A DNA stretch of 20,818 bases from Pseudomonadota bacterium. GTDB lineage: Bacteria; Pseudomonadota; Gammaproteobacteria; Steroidobacterales; Steroidobacteraceae. The stretch covers positions 1 through 20,818 of the forward strand of contig JAEZCN010000153.1 in assembly GCA_023433515.1 (NCBI GenBank). Reading direction: 5' to 3'. Below the pieces are notes generated by a model. That model did not search any database and was not told where the DNA came from. It worked only from the letters and a program-made list of their open reading frames with translations. A program made the translations under genes and the position numbers. Position 1 is the stretch's first letter. Every line of letters starts with the position of its first letter. Below, piece by piece: positions 7,924 through 14,526 of the stretch.

Positions 7924-8957
7924 ACGCGTCATCGGGCCAGGAAGGCCAGCCACGCCCGTTCGGCCGGACGGCGGACGGCAGCCAGGTCGACGTCTACTCG
8001 CTCGGTTCGCCCGACGGACTGCGGGCCGAGATCCTCACGCTCGGCGGCACGTTGCGCAGCCTGACGATACCGGTGCGCGGCAAACGCATCCCCCTCATCC
8101 TGTCGTTGCCCGACCTTCCGGCCTATCTCGAGGACAACTCTTACCTCGGCCAGCTCGTCGGGCGCTTCGGCAACCGCATCGGGGGCGCGGCTTTCGAGCT
8201 CGACGGCAAGCGGTACGAATTGACCGCGAACAATGGGCCCAACACGCTGCACGGCGGCGAGGTCGGCTTCGGCAAATACATCTGGACCGTGCTCGGCGCC
8301 GGCGGGGGTGCGCGCCACGGCTACGTGAAGCTGGCGCATCACTCGCCCGCGGGCACCAACGGTTTTCCGGGCAATCTCGACGTCACCGCGCTGATCACCG
8401 TGTACGAGAACACGCTGACGCTCGCCTACGAGGCGACCGCCGACGCGCCCACGCCGATCAGCCTGACGTGGCATCCGTACTTCAACATCTCCGGCGACCC
8501 CGGCCGGCCCATCGACGAGCAGACGCTGCGCATCGCCGCCAGCCGCTATCTACCGATCGACCAGGCGCGGGTGCCCACCGGCGAGATCGCGCCGGTGGCC
8601 GGCACGCCTTTCGACTTCCGGCGCGCCAAGGCGCTGCGCGTGCCGCCGCCCTCCTCGCATCCGCAGATCGCCCTTGCCGGCGGCTACGACCACTGCTGGG
8701 TGCTCGACAAGGATGCGCGCGTGGCCGCGGAACTGCACTCACCCGCGAGCGGCCTGCGCATGCAGGTGCGCACCAGCCTGCCGGGCCTGCAGGTCTACGG
8801 CGCGTACCACCTGCGAGCGGTGTATCCGGGCTTGCATGCCGTGTGCCTCGAGCCGGAGAATTTTCCCGACGCGCCCAACCATCCGAACTTCCCGAGCAGC
8901 ATCCTGCGGCCCGGCGAGACCCACAAGTCGCACATGAGCTTCAGCTTCCTCGGGTGA
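7833..8957 (+). CDS. Aldose 1-epimerase (mutarotase), probably periplasmic
   Basis: A 374-residue GalM-family mutarotase that interconverts alpha and beta anomers of free aldoses. Catalytic residues are visible: His140 (NTLHGG), His214 (TWHPYFN) and Glu340 in CLEPENFPDAPNHPNF. The spacing matches H96/H170/E304 of lactococcal GalM once an N-terminal extension is removed. No in-frame ATG or GTG exists near the domain start after the yjfF stop. The only plausible start is ATG 7833, inside yjfF. It yields Arg6-Arg7-Arg8, a hydrophobic stretch CLALALLPVAAAV and an AGA/Q cleavage site after residue 26, which is a good Sec signal peptide. A weak GGGA lies about 10 bases upstream. Export would let the enzyme supply the anomer bound by the lipoprotein receptor. 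The enzyme call is firm; start and export are inferred. Confidence 0.92.
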   Translation: MVDANRRRCLALALLPVAAAVRGAGAQGALNASSGQEGQPRPFGRTADGSQVDVYSLGSPDGLRAEILTLGGTLRSLTIPVRGKRIPLILSLPDLPAYLEDNSYLGQLVGRFGNRIGGAAFELDGKRYELTANNGPNTLHGGEVGFGKYIWTVLGAGGGARHGYVKLAHHSPAGTNGFPGNLDVTALITVYENTLTLAYEATADAPTPISLTWHPYFNISGDPGRPIDEQTLRIAASRYLPIDQARVPTGEIAPVAGTPFDFRRAKALRVPPPSSHPQIALAGGYDHCWVLDKDARVAAELHSPASGLRMQVRTSLPGLQVYGAYHLRAVYPGLHAVCLEPENFPDAPNHPNFPSSILRPGETHKSHMSFSFLG

Positions 8958-8961
8958 CATC

Positions 8962-9312
8962 ATGAAACACATCTGGCTGGTCTTCGCGCTTAGCTTCGCC
9001 GCCAACGCCGCGCAGGGCGCATGCGCCGAGAAACGCACGCGCGGACTGAACTTCATGCTGCTCTCGGTGCCCGAGGACGCGCCGCGGCCGACGAGCGTGG
9101 ATGACTTCAGGTTCATCACCAACGACACGACCTTCGAGCAGATGACCGCGAAGATCGGTCCGCCGGACGCGGCCGACGGCCAGACCCGACCCATCTACAT
9201 CTACTGCCTGGCCGACGGCGTCGAGGTCACGGTGCGCACGTCGAAGGACGGCACGCTGATCGAATCCGTGCGCGAGGGCCGCAACGAGATCTTCAAGCGC
9301 AAGAAGAAGTAA
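8962..9312 (+). CDS. Small exported protein of unknown function
   Basis: A 116-residue protein with an N-terminal signal peptide (MKHIWLVFALSFAANAAQG, cleavage probably after ANA or AQG). The mature part has an alpha/beta look. A segment TTFEQMTAKIGPPDA followed by YIYCLADGVEVTVRTSKDG recalls the helix-then-strands pattern of BamE/SmpA-like domains, but I do not claim homology. The tail is lysine-rich. Two cysteines near the mature N-terminus and in YCLADG could pair. It begins 4 bases after the epimerase stop, so it is the last visible gene of the sugar operon, though its function need not concern sugars. It is not a convincing lipoprotein because the residues before the first cysteine (QGA) do not form a lipobox. 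Confidence 0.75.
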   Translation: MKHIWLVFALSFAANAAQGACAEKRTRGLNFMLLSVPEDAPRPTSVDDFRFITNDTTFEQMTAKIGPPDAADGQTRPIYIYCLADGVEVTVRTSKDGTLIESVREGRNEIFKRKKK

Positions 9313-9343
9313 TCGCGCGAAGGCGAACGGCGCGCCGGGCGGT

Positions 9344-9349
9344 TATCAT
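9344..9349 (+). promoter_or_regulatory. Candidate -10 box placing the next mRNA start at its GTG
   Basis: TATCAT matches the -10 consensus at 5 of 6 positions and ends 8 bases before the GTG at 9358. A start point 6-8 bases after the box would leave no leader or only 1-2 bases, and no Shine-Dalgarno sequence is present. No good -35 box is visible. Inference only. Confidence 0.35.
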
Positions 9350-9357
9350 CCGGGCGC

Positions 9358-10263
9358 GTGACAGCCGAGTTCTTCAAACCGAAATACTGGCCGACCTGGC
9401 TCGGCCTGGCGTTCCTGCGCGTCTTCGAGCCGCTGCCCCACCGGCTGCTCTATCTACTCGGCCGCGCGGTCGGACTGTTCCTGCACCTGTTCCCGACGCC
9501 GTTCAAGCGCATCGCCCGCCGCAACATCGAATTGTGCCTGCCCGGACTTTCCGAGGCCGAACGCGCGCGCATCCTGCGCGAGCATTTCGCCGGTCTCGGC
9601 TGCGCGTTGTTCGAGACCGCGATGAGCTGGTGGTCCTCGAACGAGCGCATCCGCCGCATCACGATGATGACCGGTCTCGAACACCTCGAAGCCGCGCAGC
9701 GCACCGGGCGCGGCGTGTTGCTGCTGTCCGCGCATTTCAATTCCATCGAGATCGGCTGCCGCGCGCTCGCGGCGCGCCTGCCGCTCAACGTCATGTACCG
9801 CCCGACCAGGAACGAGCTGATCGGCGAATTCGTGCACTCGCGGCGCGCGGTGCAGACGAAGCGCGCGATTCCGCGCGACGACGTGCGCACGCTGGTCAAG
9901 GCGCTCAAGGAAGGCGACGTCGTCTGGTACGCACCCGACCAGAGTTTTCGCAAGAAGGGCGCACAGATGGTGAAGCTGTTCGGTATTCCCGCCGCGACGA
10001 ACACGGCCACCTCGCGGATCGCCGGGATGACGGACGCGCTGGTCCTGCCCTATTTCTTCGAACGCACGCCGCAGGGCGGGTACAAGGGCACCATTCATCC
10101 GCCGCTCGAGGATTTCCCCTCCGGCGACGCCGTCGCCGATACCGAGCGGTTCAACCGTATCGTCGAGGCGGAGGTCCGGCGCATTCCCGCGCAGTACCTG
10201 TGGATTCACCGGCGATTCAAGGGTTTGACGCCGGATTACCCGAACTATTACGCGCGGATTTGA
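9358..10263 (+). CDS. Lipid A biosynthesis acyltransferase (LpxL/HtrB family)
   Basis: A 301-residue inner-membrane acyltransferase that adds a secondary acyl chain to Kdo2-lipid IVA or a close lipid A precursor. It has an N-terminal hydrophobic anchor around residues 13-45 and the catalytic HX4E dyad, His126 and Glu131, in SAHFNSIEIG. It also has the YRPTRN segment, the DQSFRKKG segment (the usual conserved Asp-Gln after the acyl-CoA/ACP site) and the C-terminal QYLWIHRRFK motif. Length is normal for the family. The start is GTG 9358, since no upstream ATG fits and the first residues (TAEFFKPKYWPTW) match the family start. Whether it adds laurate, myristate or another chain cannot be told. 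It lies 45 bases after the small exported gene and probably has its own promoter. Confidence 0.93.
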   Translation: MTAEFFKPKYWPTWLGLAFLRVFEPLPHRLLYLLGRAVGLFLHLFPTPFKRIARRNIELCLPGLSEAERARILREHFAGLGCALFETAMSWWSSNERIRRITMMTGLEHLEAAQRTGRGVLLLSAHFNSIEIGCRALAARLPLNVMYRPTRNELIGEFVHSRRAVQTKRAIPRDDVRTLVKALKEGDVVWYAPDQSFRKKGAQMVKLFGIPAATNTATSRIAGMTDALVLPYFFERTPQGGYKGTIHPPLEDFPSGDAVADTERFNRIVEAEVRRIPAQYLWIHRRFKGLTPDYPNYYARI

Positions 10264-10286
10264 TCCCCTTTCCGCGCACGGGAACC

Positions 10287-10307
10287 CGGCTGTCAGGGAA
10301 GCAGCCG
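10287..10307 (+). terminator. Weak hairpin after the acyltransferase gene
   Basis: CGGCTG (10287-10292) and CAGCCG (10302-10307) form a 6-bp stem with a 9-base loop, 23 bases after the stop. There is no T-run after it, so intrinsic termination is uncertain. The rest of the 134-base gap holds only a possible -10 (TAAGAT, 10362-10367) for the next gene. Confidence 0.25.
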
Positions 10308-10397
10308 TGGTGTGGCCCACCGCCGACGCCTTTTCGATGGCCCGCCGCCCCGCGCGCGAATTAAGATAGCCGTTCACCATACGGGGATCCGAACGTC

Positions 10398-10775
10398 ATG
10401 AAGCGATATGTATTGAGCGCCCTGATTCTCGGCGGCTTCGCCGCCTCCCACGCGATGGCGGCCTGCGAGTACCCGACGGCCCCCGGTAGATTCCCGGACG
10501 GTTCCAGCGCGACGCTCGACGAGATGAAGGCCGCCAAGGCTTCGGTCGTGAAGTACAACAACGACATGGAAGCGTACCTGACCTGCATCAAGCAGGAGTT
10601 CGACACCAAGCTCGCCGAGAACTCGTCCGCGACCGACAAGCAGAAGTCCGAGATGCAGCGCATGCAGGATCAGAAGCACAACGCCGCGGTGAAGGAAGTC
10701 ACCGAGGTGACCGAGCGCTTCAACGAGCAGCTGCGTACGTACAAGGCCAAGGCCGCGGAGAAGAAGGCCGGCTGA
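10398..10775 (+). CDS. Small secreted helical protein of unknown function
   Basis: A 125-residue protein. A clear signal peptide (MKRYVLSALILGGFAASHAMA) is cut after AMA, leaving a mature chain that starts ACEYPTAPGRFPDGSSAT. The rest is almost entirely charged helix (DEMKAAKASVVKYNNDMEA and on), probably coiled-coil, ending in a lysine/alanine-rich tail. Two cysteines, near the mature N-terminus (Cys23) and in YLTCIKQ, could form a disulfide in the periplasm. A weak -10-like TAAGAT lies 30 bases upstream. I recognise no family. It stands alone between lpxL and the Moco operon, with 46 bases before moeA. Confidence 0.75.
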   Translation: MKRYVLSALILGGFAASHAMAACEYPTAPGRFPDGSSATLDEMKAAKASVVKYNNDMEAYLTCIKQEFDTKLAENSSATDKQKSEMQRMQDQKHNAAVKEVTEVTERFNEQLRTYKAKAAEKKAG

Positions 10776-10821
10776 TTTCGTCCCGCTGATCATGGCGTGA
10801 CGGGGTCCGGGCACACCGCTC

Positions 10822-12018
10822 ATGTTGACGCCAGCACAAGCCGAAACCCTGATCGAGCAGCACCTTTCGTGCCTGCCGATCGAATCGCTGCCGCTCGCGC
10901 AGGCCGCGGGCGCCGTGCTGCGCGAGAACATCTACGCCGAGCGTGACCAGCCGCCCTTCGACCGCGTCGCGATGGACGGCATCGCCCTATCTACCACCGC
11001 CGCGAAGCACGCGGGCGGACGCCTGCGTGTCGCGAGTTCGCAGGCGGCGGGCGATCCGCCGCACACGTTGCCCGACGACGAGTCCTGCATCGAGATCATG
11101 ACGGGCGCGATGCTGCCGGGCGGCTGCGACGCGGTCGTCCCGGTCGAGCAGATCCAGCGCAACGGCGCGATCGCCGAGATCGGCCGCAAGGAACTCAAAC
11201 CCTGGCAGAACGTGCATCGGCGCGGATCCGACTGTCGCCAGGGGGCGTTGCTGCTGGCGGCGGGGACAAGATTGTCCGCGCCCGAAGTGGCGATCGCGGC
11301 CGGCGCCGGCATGGCGCGGTTGCGCGTGAGCGCGCAGCCCATGATCGTCGTGATTTCCACCGGCAATGAGCTCGTGGAACCGGGCGAGGTCATCGAGCCC
11401 CACCAGGTGCGCCGCTCGAACGCGTACGGCATCACCGCGTCGCTGCGACAGCACGGGTTCACGCGGGTCTCGGACGATCACGTGCGGGACGACGAGGCTC
11501 AGCTCACGGAGCGGCTCGGGTTCCACCTGCGCACGCACGACGTGCTGATCCTCTCCGGCGGCGTGTCGATGGGACGCCTCGATCTCGTGCCCAAGGTGCT
11601 CGAGAAACTCGGCGTGAGCATGGTCTTCCATCACATCGCGCAGCGCCCAGGCAAGCCCATGTGGTTCGGCGTCTCGCAGTCCGGGCCGGCGGTGTTCGCG
11701 CTGCCCGGCAATCCGGTGTCGACGCTGGTCTGCCTGTCGCGTTACGTGCTGCCGGCACTGCGCACCGCGATGGGCCAGGCGAACGCGGAGATCCCACGCA
11801 TCGCGCTCACCGCGCCGTTCGAGGTGAAGGCGTCGCTCGCGTTCTATCTACCCGTGAGGCTCGAGAGCGACGACTGGGGCCGCACCTCGGCCGAGCCCCG
11901 GCCCACGAACGGGTCGGGCGATTTCACGGCGCTCGCCGGCACCGACGGCTTCGTCGAGCTGCCGCCGGGTCCCAATACCTTCCCGAAGGGCTTCGTGGCC
12001 AGGTTCTACCGCTGGTGA
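10822..12018 (+). CDS. moeA: Molybdopterin molybdenumtransferase MoeA
   Basis: A 398-residue cytoplasmic enzyme that inserts molybdate into adenylylated molybdopterin. Family motifs in order are VAMDGIAL near residue 50 (substrate loop), TGAMLPGGCDAVVPVEQ, the central MogA-like domain with VISTGNELVEPG, then LSGGVSMGRLDLV, RPGKPMWFG and ALPGNPVST, followed by the C-terminal beta-barrel domain IV. Length is typical. Its stop overlaps the moaA start as GTGA (12015-12018). No mogA or moaB (the adenylylating partner) is present in the window, so that step must be supplied elsewhere. Confidence 0.96.
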   Translation: MLTPAQAETLIEQHLSCLPIESLPLAQAAGAVLRENIYAERDQPPFDRVAMDGIALSTTAAKHAGGRLRVASSQAAGDPPHTLPDDESCIEIMTGAMLPGGCDAVVPVEQIQRNGAIAEIGRKELKPWQNVHRRGSDCRQGALLLAAGTRLSAPEVAIAAGAGMARLRVSAQPMIVVISTGNELVEPGEVIEPHQVRRSNAYGITASLRQHGFTRVSDDHVRDDEAQLTERLGFHLRTHDVLILSGGVSMGRLDLVPKVLEKLGVSMVFHHIAQRPGKPMWFGVSQSGPAVFALPGNPVSTLVCLSRYVLPALRTAMGQANAEIPRIALTAPFEVKASLAFYLPVRLESDDWGRTSAEPRPTNGSGDFTALAGTDGFVELPPGPNTFPKGFVARFYRW

Positions 12019-13076
12019 ACACTCCACGCGAAACGGTCGTCAGGTTGGGCGGCGCGGCCGGCGCGAAACCGCCGGTCGACGCGCTGCGCCGGCCGATCCA
12101 CGACCTGCGCATCTCGGTGATGGACCGCTGCAACTTCCGCTGTCCGTACTGCATGCCGCGGGAGACCTTCCACGAGTCGTATCGCTTCCTGAAGTCGAGC
12201 GAGCGGCTGGACTTCACCGAGATCCTGCGGCTCTCGCGCGCCTTCGTGCGCGCCGGCGTGAAGAAACTGCGCATCACGGGCGGCGAGCCGCTGCTGCGGC
12301 CGAACCTGCCCGACCTCATCGGCGACCTGTCTTCCCTGGCCGGCGTCGAGGACGTGGCACTGACCACGAACGGCATCCTGCTGGCGAAGTACGCCACCGA
12401 GCTCAAGGCCGCGGGCCTCAGCCGGGTGACCGTGAGCCTCGACACGCTCGATGCGGACGTGTTCAAGCGCATGAGCGGCGGCTTCGGCGGCGTCGCGGAA
12501 GTGCTCGAAGGCATCGATCATGCGCGGCGCGCGGGGCTCGCGCCGATCAAGATCAACACGGTAGTCCAGCGCGGGGTCAACGATCACACGCTGCTCGACC
12601 TGCTCGCGCGCTTCCGTGGCACGGACGTCATCGTGCGATTCATCGAATACATGGACGTCGGCACGCGCAATCACTGGGAGCCGACCCTGGTCGTGCCGTC
12701 GCGCGAGCTCGCGGCGACGATCAATGCGCGCTGGCCGATCGCGCCGCGCGAGGCGAACTACCGGGGCGAGGTCGCGGAACGTCATGTCTACGCGGACGGC
12801 GCCGGCGAGATCGGCTTCATTTCGTCGGTGTCGCAGCCGTTCTGCGGCGATTGCTCGCGGGCGCGCATCTCGTCCGACGGATCCTTCTACACCTGCTTGT
12901 TCGCAACCCAGGGCCTGGACCTGCGCGGCCCGCTGCGCGCTGGCGCCACCGACGAGGAACTCTATGAGCTCATCCGCGGCACCTGGACCGGTCGCCGCGA
13001 CCGCTACAGCGAACTGCGCGCGTCGATGCGCAGCACCGACCTCCACAAGGTCGAAATGAACTACATCGGCGGCTGA
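12015..13076 (+). CDS. moaA: GTP 3',8-cyclase MoaA (radical SAM)
   Basis: A 353-residue enzyme catalysing the first Moco step, GTP to 3',8-cyclo-7,8-dihydro-GTP. The radical-SAM cluster motif CxxxCxxC is Cys39, Cys43, Cys46 (RCNFRCPYCMP). The ITGGEPLLR SAM-binding motif follows. The second 4Fe-4S cluster has Cys277, Cys280 and Cys294 (CGDC then YTC), with the family's CxxCx13C spacing. The C-terminal Gly-Gly needed for activity is present (YIGG). The GTG start overlaps the moeA stop; the next in-frame ATG (12120) would fall just before the cluster and remove the N-terminus, so GTG is preferred. It is followed by a 71-base palindrome before moaC. Confidence 0.96.
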   Translation: MNTPRETVVRLGGAAGAKPPVDALRRPIHDLRISVMDRCNFRCPYCMPRETFHESYRFLKSSERLDFTEILRLSRAFVRAGVKKLRITGGEPLLRPNLPDLIGDLSSLAGVEDVALTTNGILLAKYATELKAAGLSRVTVSLDTLDADVFKRMSGGFGGVAEVLEGIDHARRAGLAPIKINTVVQRGVNDHTLLDLLARFRGTDVIVRFIEYMDVGTRNHWEPTLVVPSRELAATINARWPIAPREANYRGEVAERHVYADGAGEIGFISSVSQPFCGDCSRARISSDGSFYTCLFATQGLDLRGPLRAGATDEELYELIRGTWTGRRDRYSELRASMRSTDLHKVEMNYIGG

Positions 13077-13087
13077 GCGCCTGATCC

Positions 13088-13158
13088 GGGACAGATTTGT
13101 TCATCGACGACATCTGTTCAAATGTTCGCCACATATCGTCAATAAATAGGTCTGTCCC
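13088..13158. repeat. 71-base imperfect palindrome between moaA and moaC
   Basis: The arms begin GGGACAGA (13088-13095) and end TCTGTCCC (13151-13158) and pair inward nearly to the centre. By hand count 24 of 35 opposing positions are Watson-Crick and 4 more are G-T. In the outer 26 positions all six mismatches are transition-type (T-G or C-A), as if a perfect palindrome had decayed. The outer box GGGGACAGACCT also ends the 44-base repeats around the yihY-like gene, so this looks like a dispersed REP/MITE-like element. As RNA it would fold into a long hairpin that could stabilise or attenuate the operon message. Confidence 0.8.
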
Positions 13159-13165
13159 CAAACAC

Positions 13166-13669
13166 ATGGCCAAACTGACTCACCTCGATGCCGCGAACCG
13201 TCCGACCATGGTCGACGTGGGCGCGAAGGACGCGACGTTCCGCGAGGCGAGCGCCGAGGCTGTCGTCAAACTGCCGAGGCCCGTCGCCCGCGCGCTCGCG
13301 GCCGCGGGACATCGCACCAAGAAGGGCCCGGTGTTCGACACCGCCATCGTCGCGGGCGTCATGGCGGCCAAGCGTACGCACGAGCTGATCCCGTTCTGTC
13401 ACCCGCTCGCGCTCGAGCGTTGCGTGGTCGACATCGCGAACCGCGCGGGCGGCATCCACCTCGTCTGCACCGTCGCGGTCCATCACAAGACCGGCGTCGA
13501 GATGGAGGCGCTCGTGGGCGCGACCGCGGCCGCGCTGACCATCTACGACATGTGCAAGGCGCTGTCGCACGACATCGAGATCGGCCCGGTGCGGCTGCTG
13601 GAGAAATCCGGTGGCAAACGCGACTTCTCGCGCAAGGGACGCGCCCGCACGGCGCGTAAACACAAGTGA
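13166..13669 (+). CDS. moaC: Cyclic pyranopterin monophosphate synthase MoaC
   Basis: A 167-residue enzyme that rearranges the MoaA product into cyclic pyranopterin monophosphate. Family blocks are LTHLDAANRPTMVDVGAKD, GPVFDTAIVAGVMAAKRTHE, IPFCHPLALE, KTGVEMEALVGATAAALTIY and DMCKA. The catalytic pair Asp128 and Lys131 falls at the same numbers as in E. coli MoaC. ATG 13166 is the only sensible start; the frame stays open back into the palindrome but without an ATG or GTG. There is no Shine-Dalgarno sequence in the 7 bases between palindrome and ATG. The stop overlaps the next gene as GTGA (13666-13669). Confidence 0.96.
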   Translation: MAKLTHLDAANRPTMVDVGAKDATFREASAEAVVKLPRPVARALAAAGHRTKKGPVFDTAIVAGVMAAKRTHELIPFCHPLALERCVVDIANRAGGIHLVCTVAVHHKTGVEMEALVGATAAALTIYDMCKALSHDIEIGPVRLLEKSGGKRDFSRKGRARTARKHK

Positions 13670-14526
13670 GCGCGCCGATCTACGGCCTCGTGCTCGCCGG
13701 CGGCCGCAGCACGCGCATGCGCCGCGACAAGGCGGCGATCGAGTACCGCCCCGGCGAGACTCAGCTCGACGCGGCGATGAAGCTGCTCGAAGGCCGAGTC
13801 GCGCGCGCCTTCGTGTCCGTCCGCGCCGACCAGGCCCGCGATCCGGTCCGCGCGCGCTACGCGCGCCTCGTCGATCGCGGCTCGCTCGAAGGCCCGATCG
13901 CGGGCATCGCCACCGCGCTCGAAGAACATCCCGACGTTGCCTGGCTGGTGCTCGCCTGCGACCTGCCCTTTCTCGACGCGCGCACGCTGGATACGCTGTT
14001 GGCCGCGCGCGACCCGGTCAGCGAGGCCGTCGCGTTCCGCTCGAGCCACGACGGCCTGCCCGAGCCCCTGTGCGCCATCTACGAACCGCATGCCCGCGAA
14101 GCGCTCGCGAAGTTCCTCGCGACGGGTCGCAACTGCCCGCGCAAGTTCCTGATCGGAGCCCGCACCCGCCTGCTCGATCAGCCGGACCCGCGCGCGCTCG
14201 ACAACGTGAACACCGTGGACGAGTATGGAGCGGCAATGCATTCGCTCACTGAAGGAACAGGGCTCACCGAAGGAACGGCGCCGCAGCGCGAAATCCGCGT
14301 GCAGTACTACGCCCTGCTGCGCGAACAGGCCGGCCGCAGCTCCGAAGCCGTGGTCACGCGCGCGCGCACGCCGCGCGAGCTGTACGCGGAGCTGGCCGCG
14401 CGCCATCCCTTCACGCTGCCGCCCGAGATGCTGCGCGTGGCCGTCAACGCCGAATTCGGCGAATGGTCGCAGCCGCTTGCGCCGGGCGACGCGGTCGTCT
14501 TCATTCCACCGGTGGCCGGCGGATGA
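13666..14526 (+). CDS. MobA-MoaD fusion: Moco guanylyltransferase-like domain plus MPT synthase small subunit
   Basis: A 286-residue two-domain protein. Residues 1 to about 188 are a MobA-like nucleotidyltransferase, with LVLAGGRSTRMRRDKAA as the GTP-binding loop, LVLACDLPF with the metal aspartate, and NVNTVDEY near the end. Residues about 207-286 are a MoaD ubiquitin-like domain (REIRVQYYALLREQAGRSSE) ending PPVAGG. The C-terminal Gly-Gly that MoeB adenylylates and that carries the thiocarboxylate is therefore free. The linker duplicates the peptide LTEGT. The GTG start overlaps the moaC stop. An internal in-frame ATG at 14236 (residue 191), with GGAG 5 bases upstream, could also yield a separate MoaD. 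MobA would make the bis-MGD form used by DMSO reductase-type enzymes. The fusion is seen directly; activities are inferred from the families. Confidence 0.92.
   Translation: MSAPIYGLVLAGGRSTRMRRDKAAIEYRPGETQLDAAMKLLEGRVARAFVSVRADQARDPVRARYARLVDRGSLEGPIAGIATALEEHPDVAWLVLACDLPFLDARTLDTLLAARDPVSEAVAFRSSHDGLPEPLCAIYEPHAREALAKFLATGRNCPRKFLIGARTRLLDQPDPRALDNVNTVDEYGAAMHSLTEGTGLTEGTAPQREIRVQYYALLREQAGRSSEAVVTRARTPRELYAELAARHPFTLPPEMLRVAVNAEFGEWSQPLAPGDAVVFIPPVAGG

Noticed and set aside
13097..13165. An N-terminal extension of MoaC through the palindrome
   Set aside because: The frame is open, but the only early start is TTG, the residues are unlike any MoaC N-terminus, and the reverse strand gives a similar peptide merely because the DNA is palindromic.
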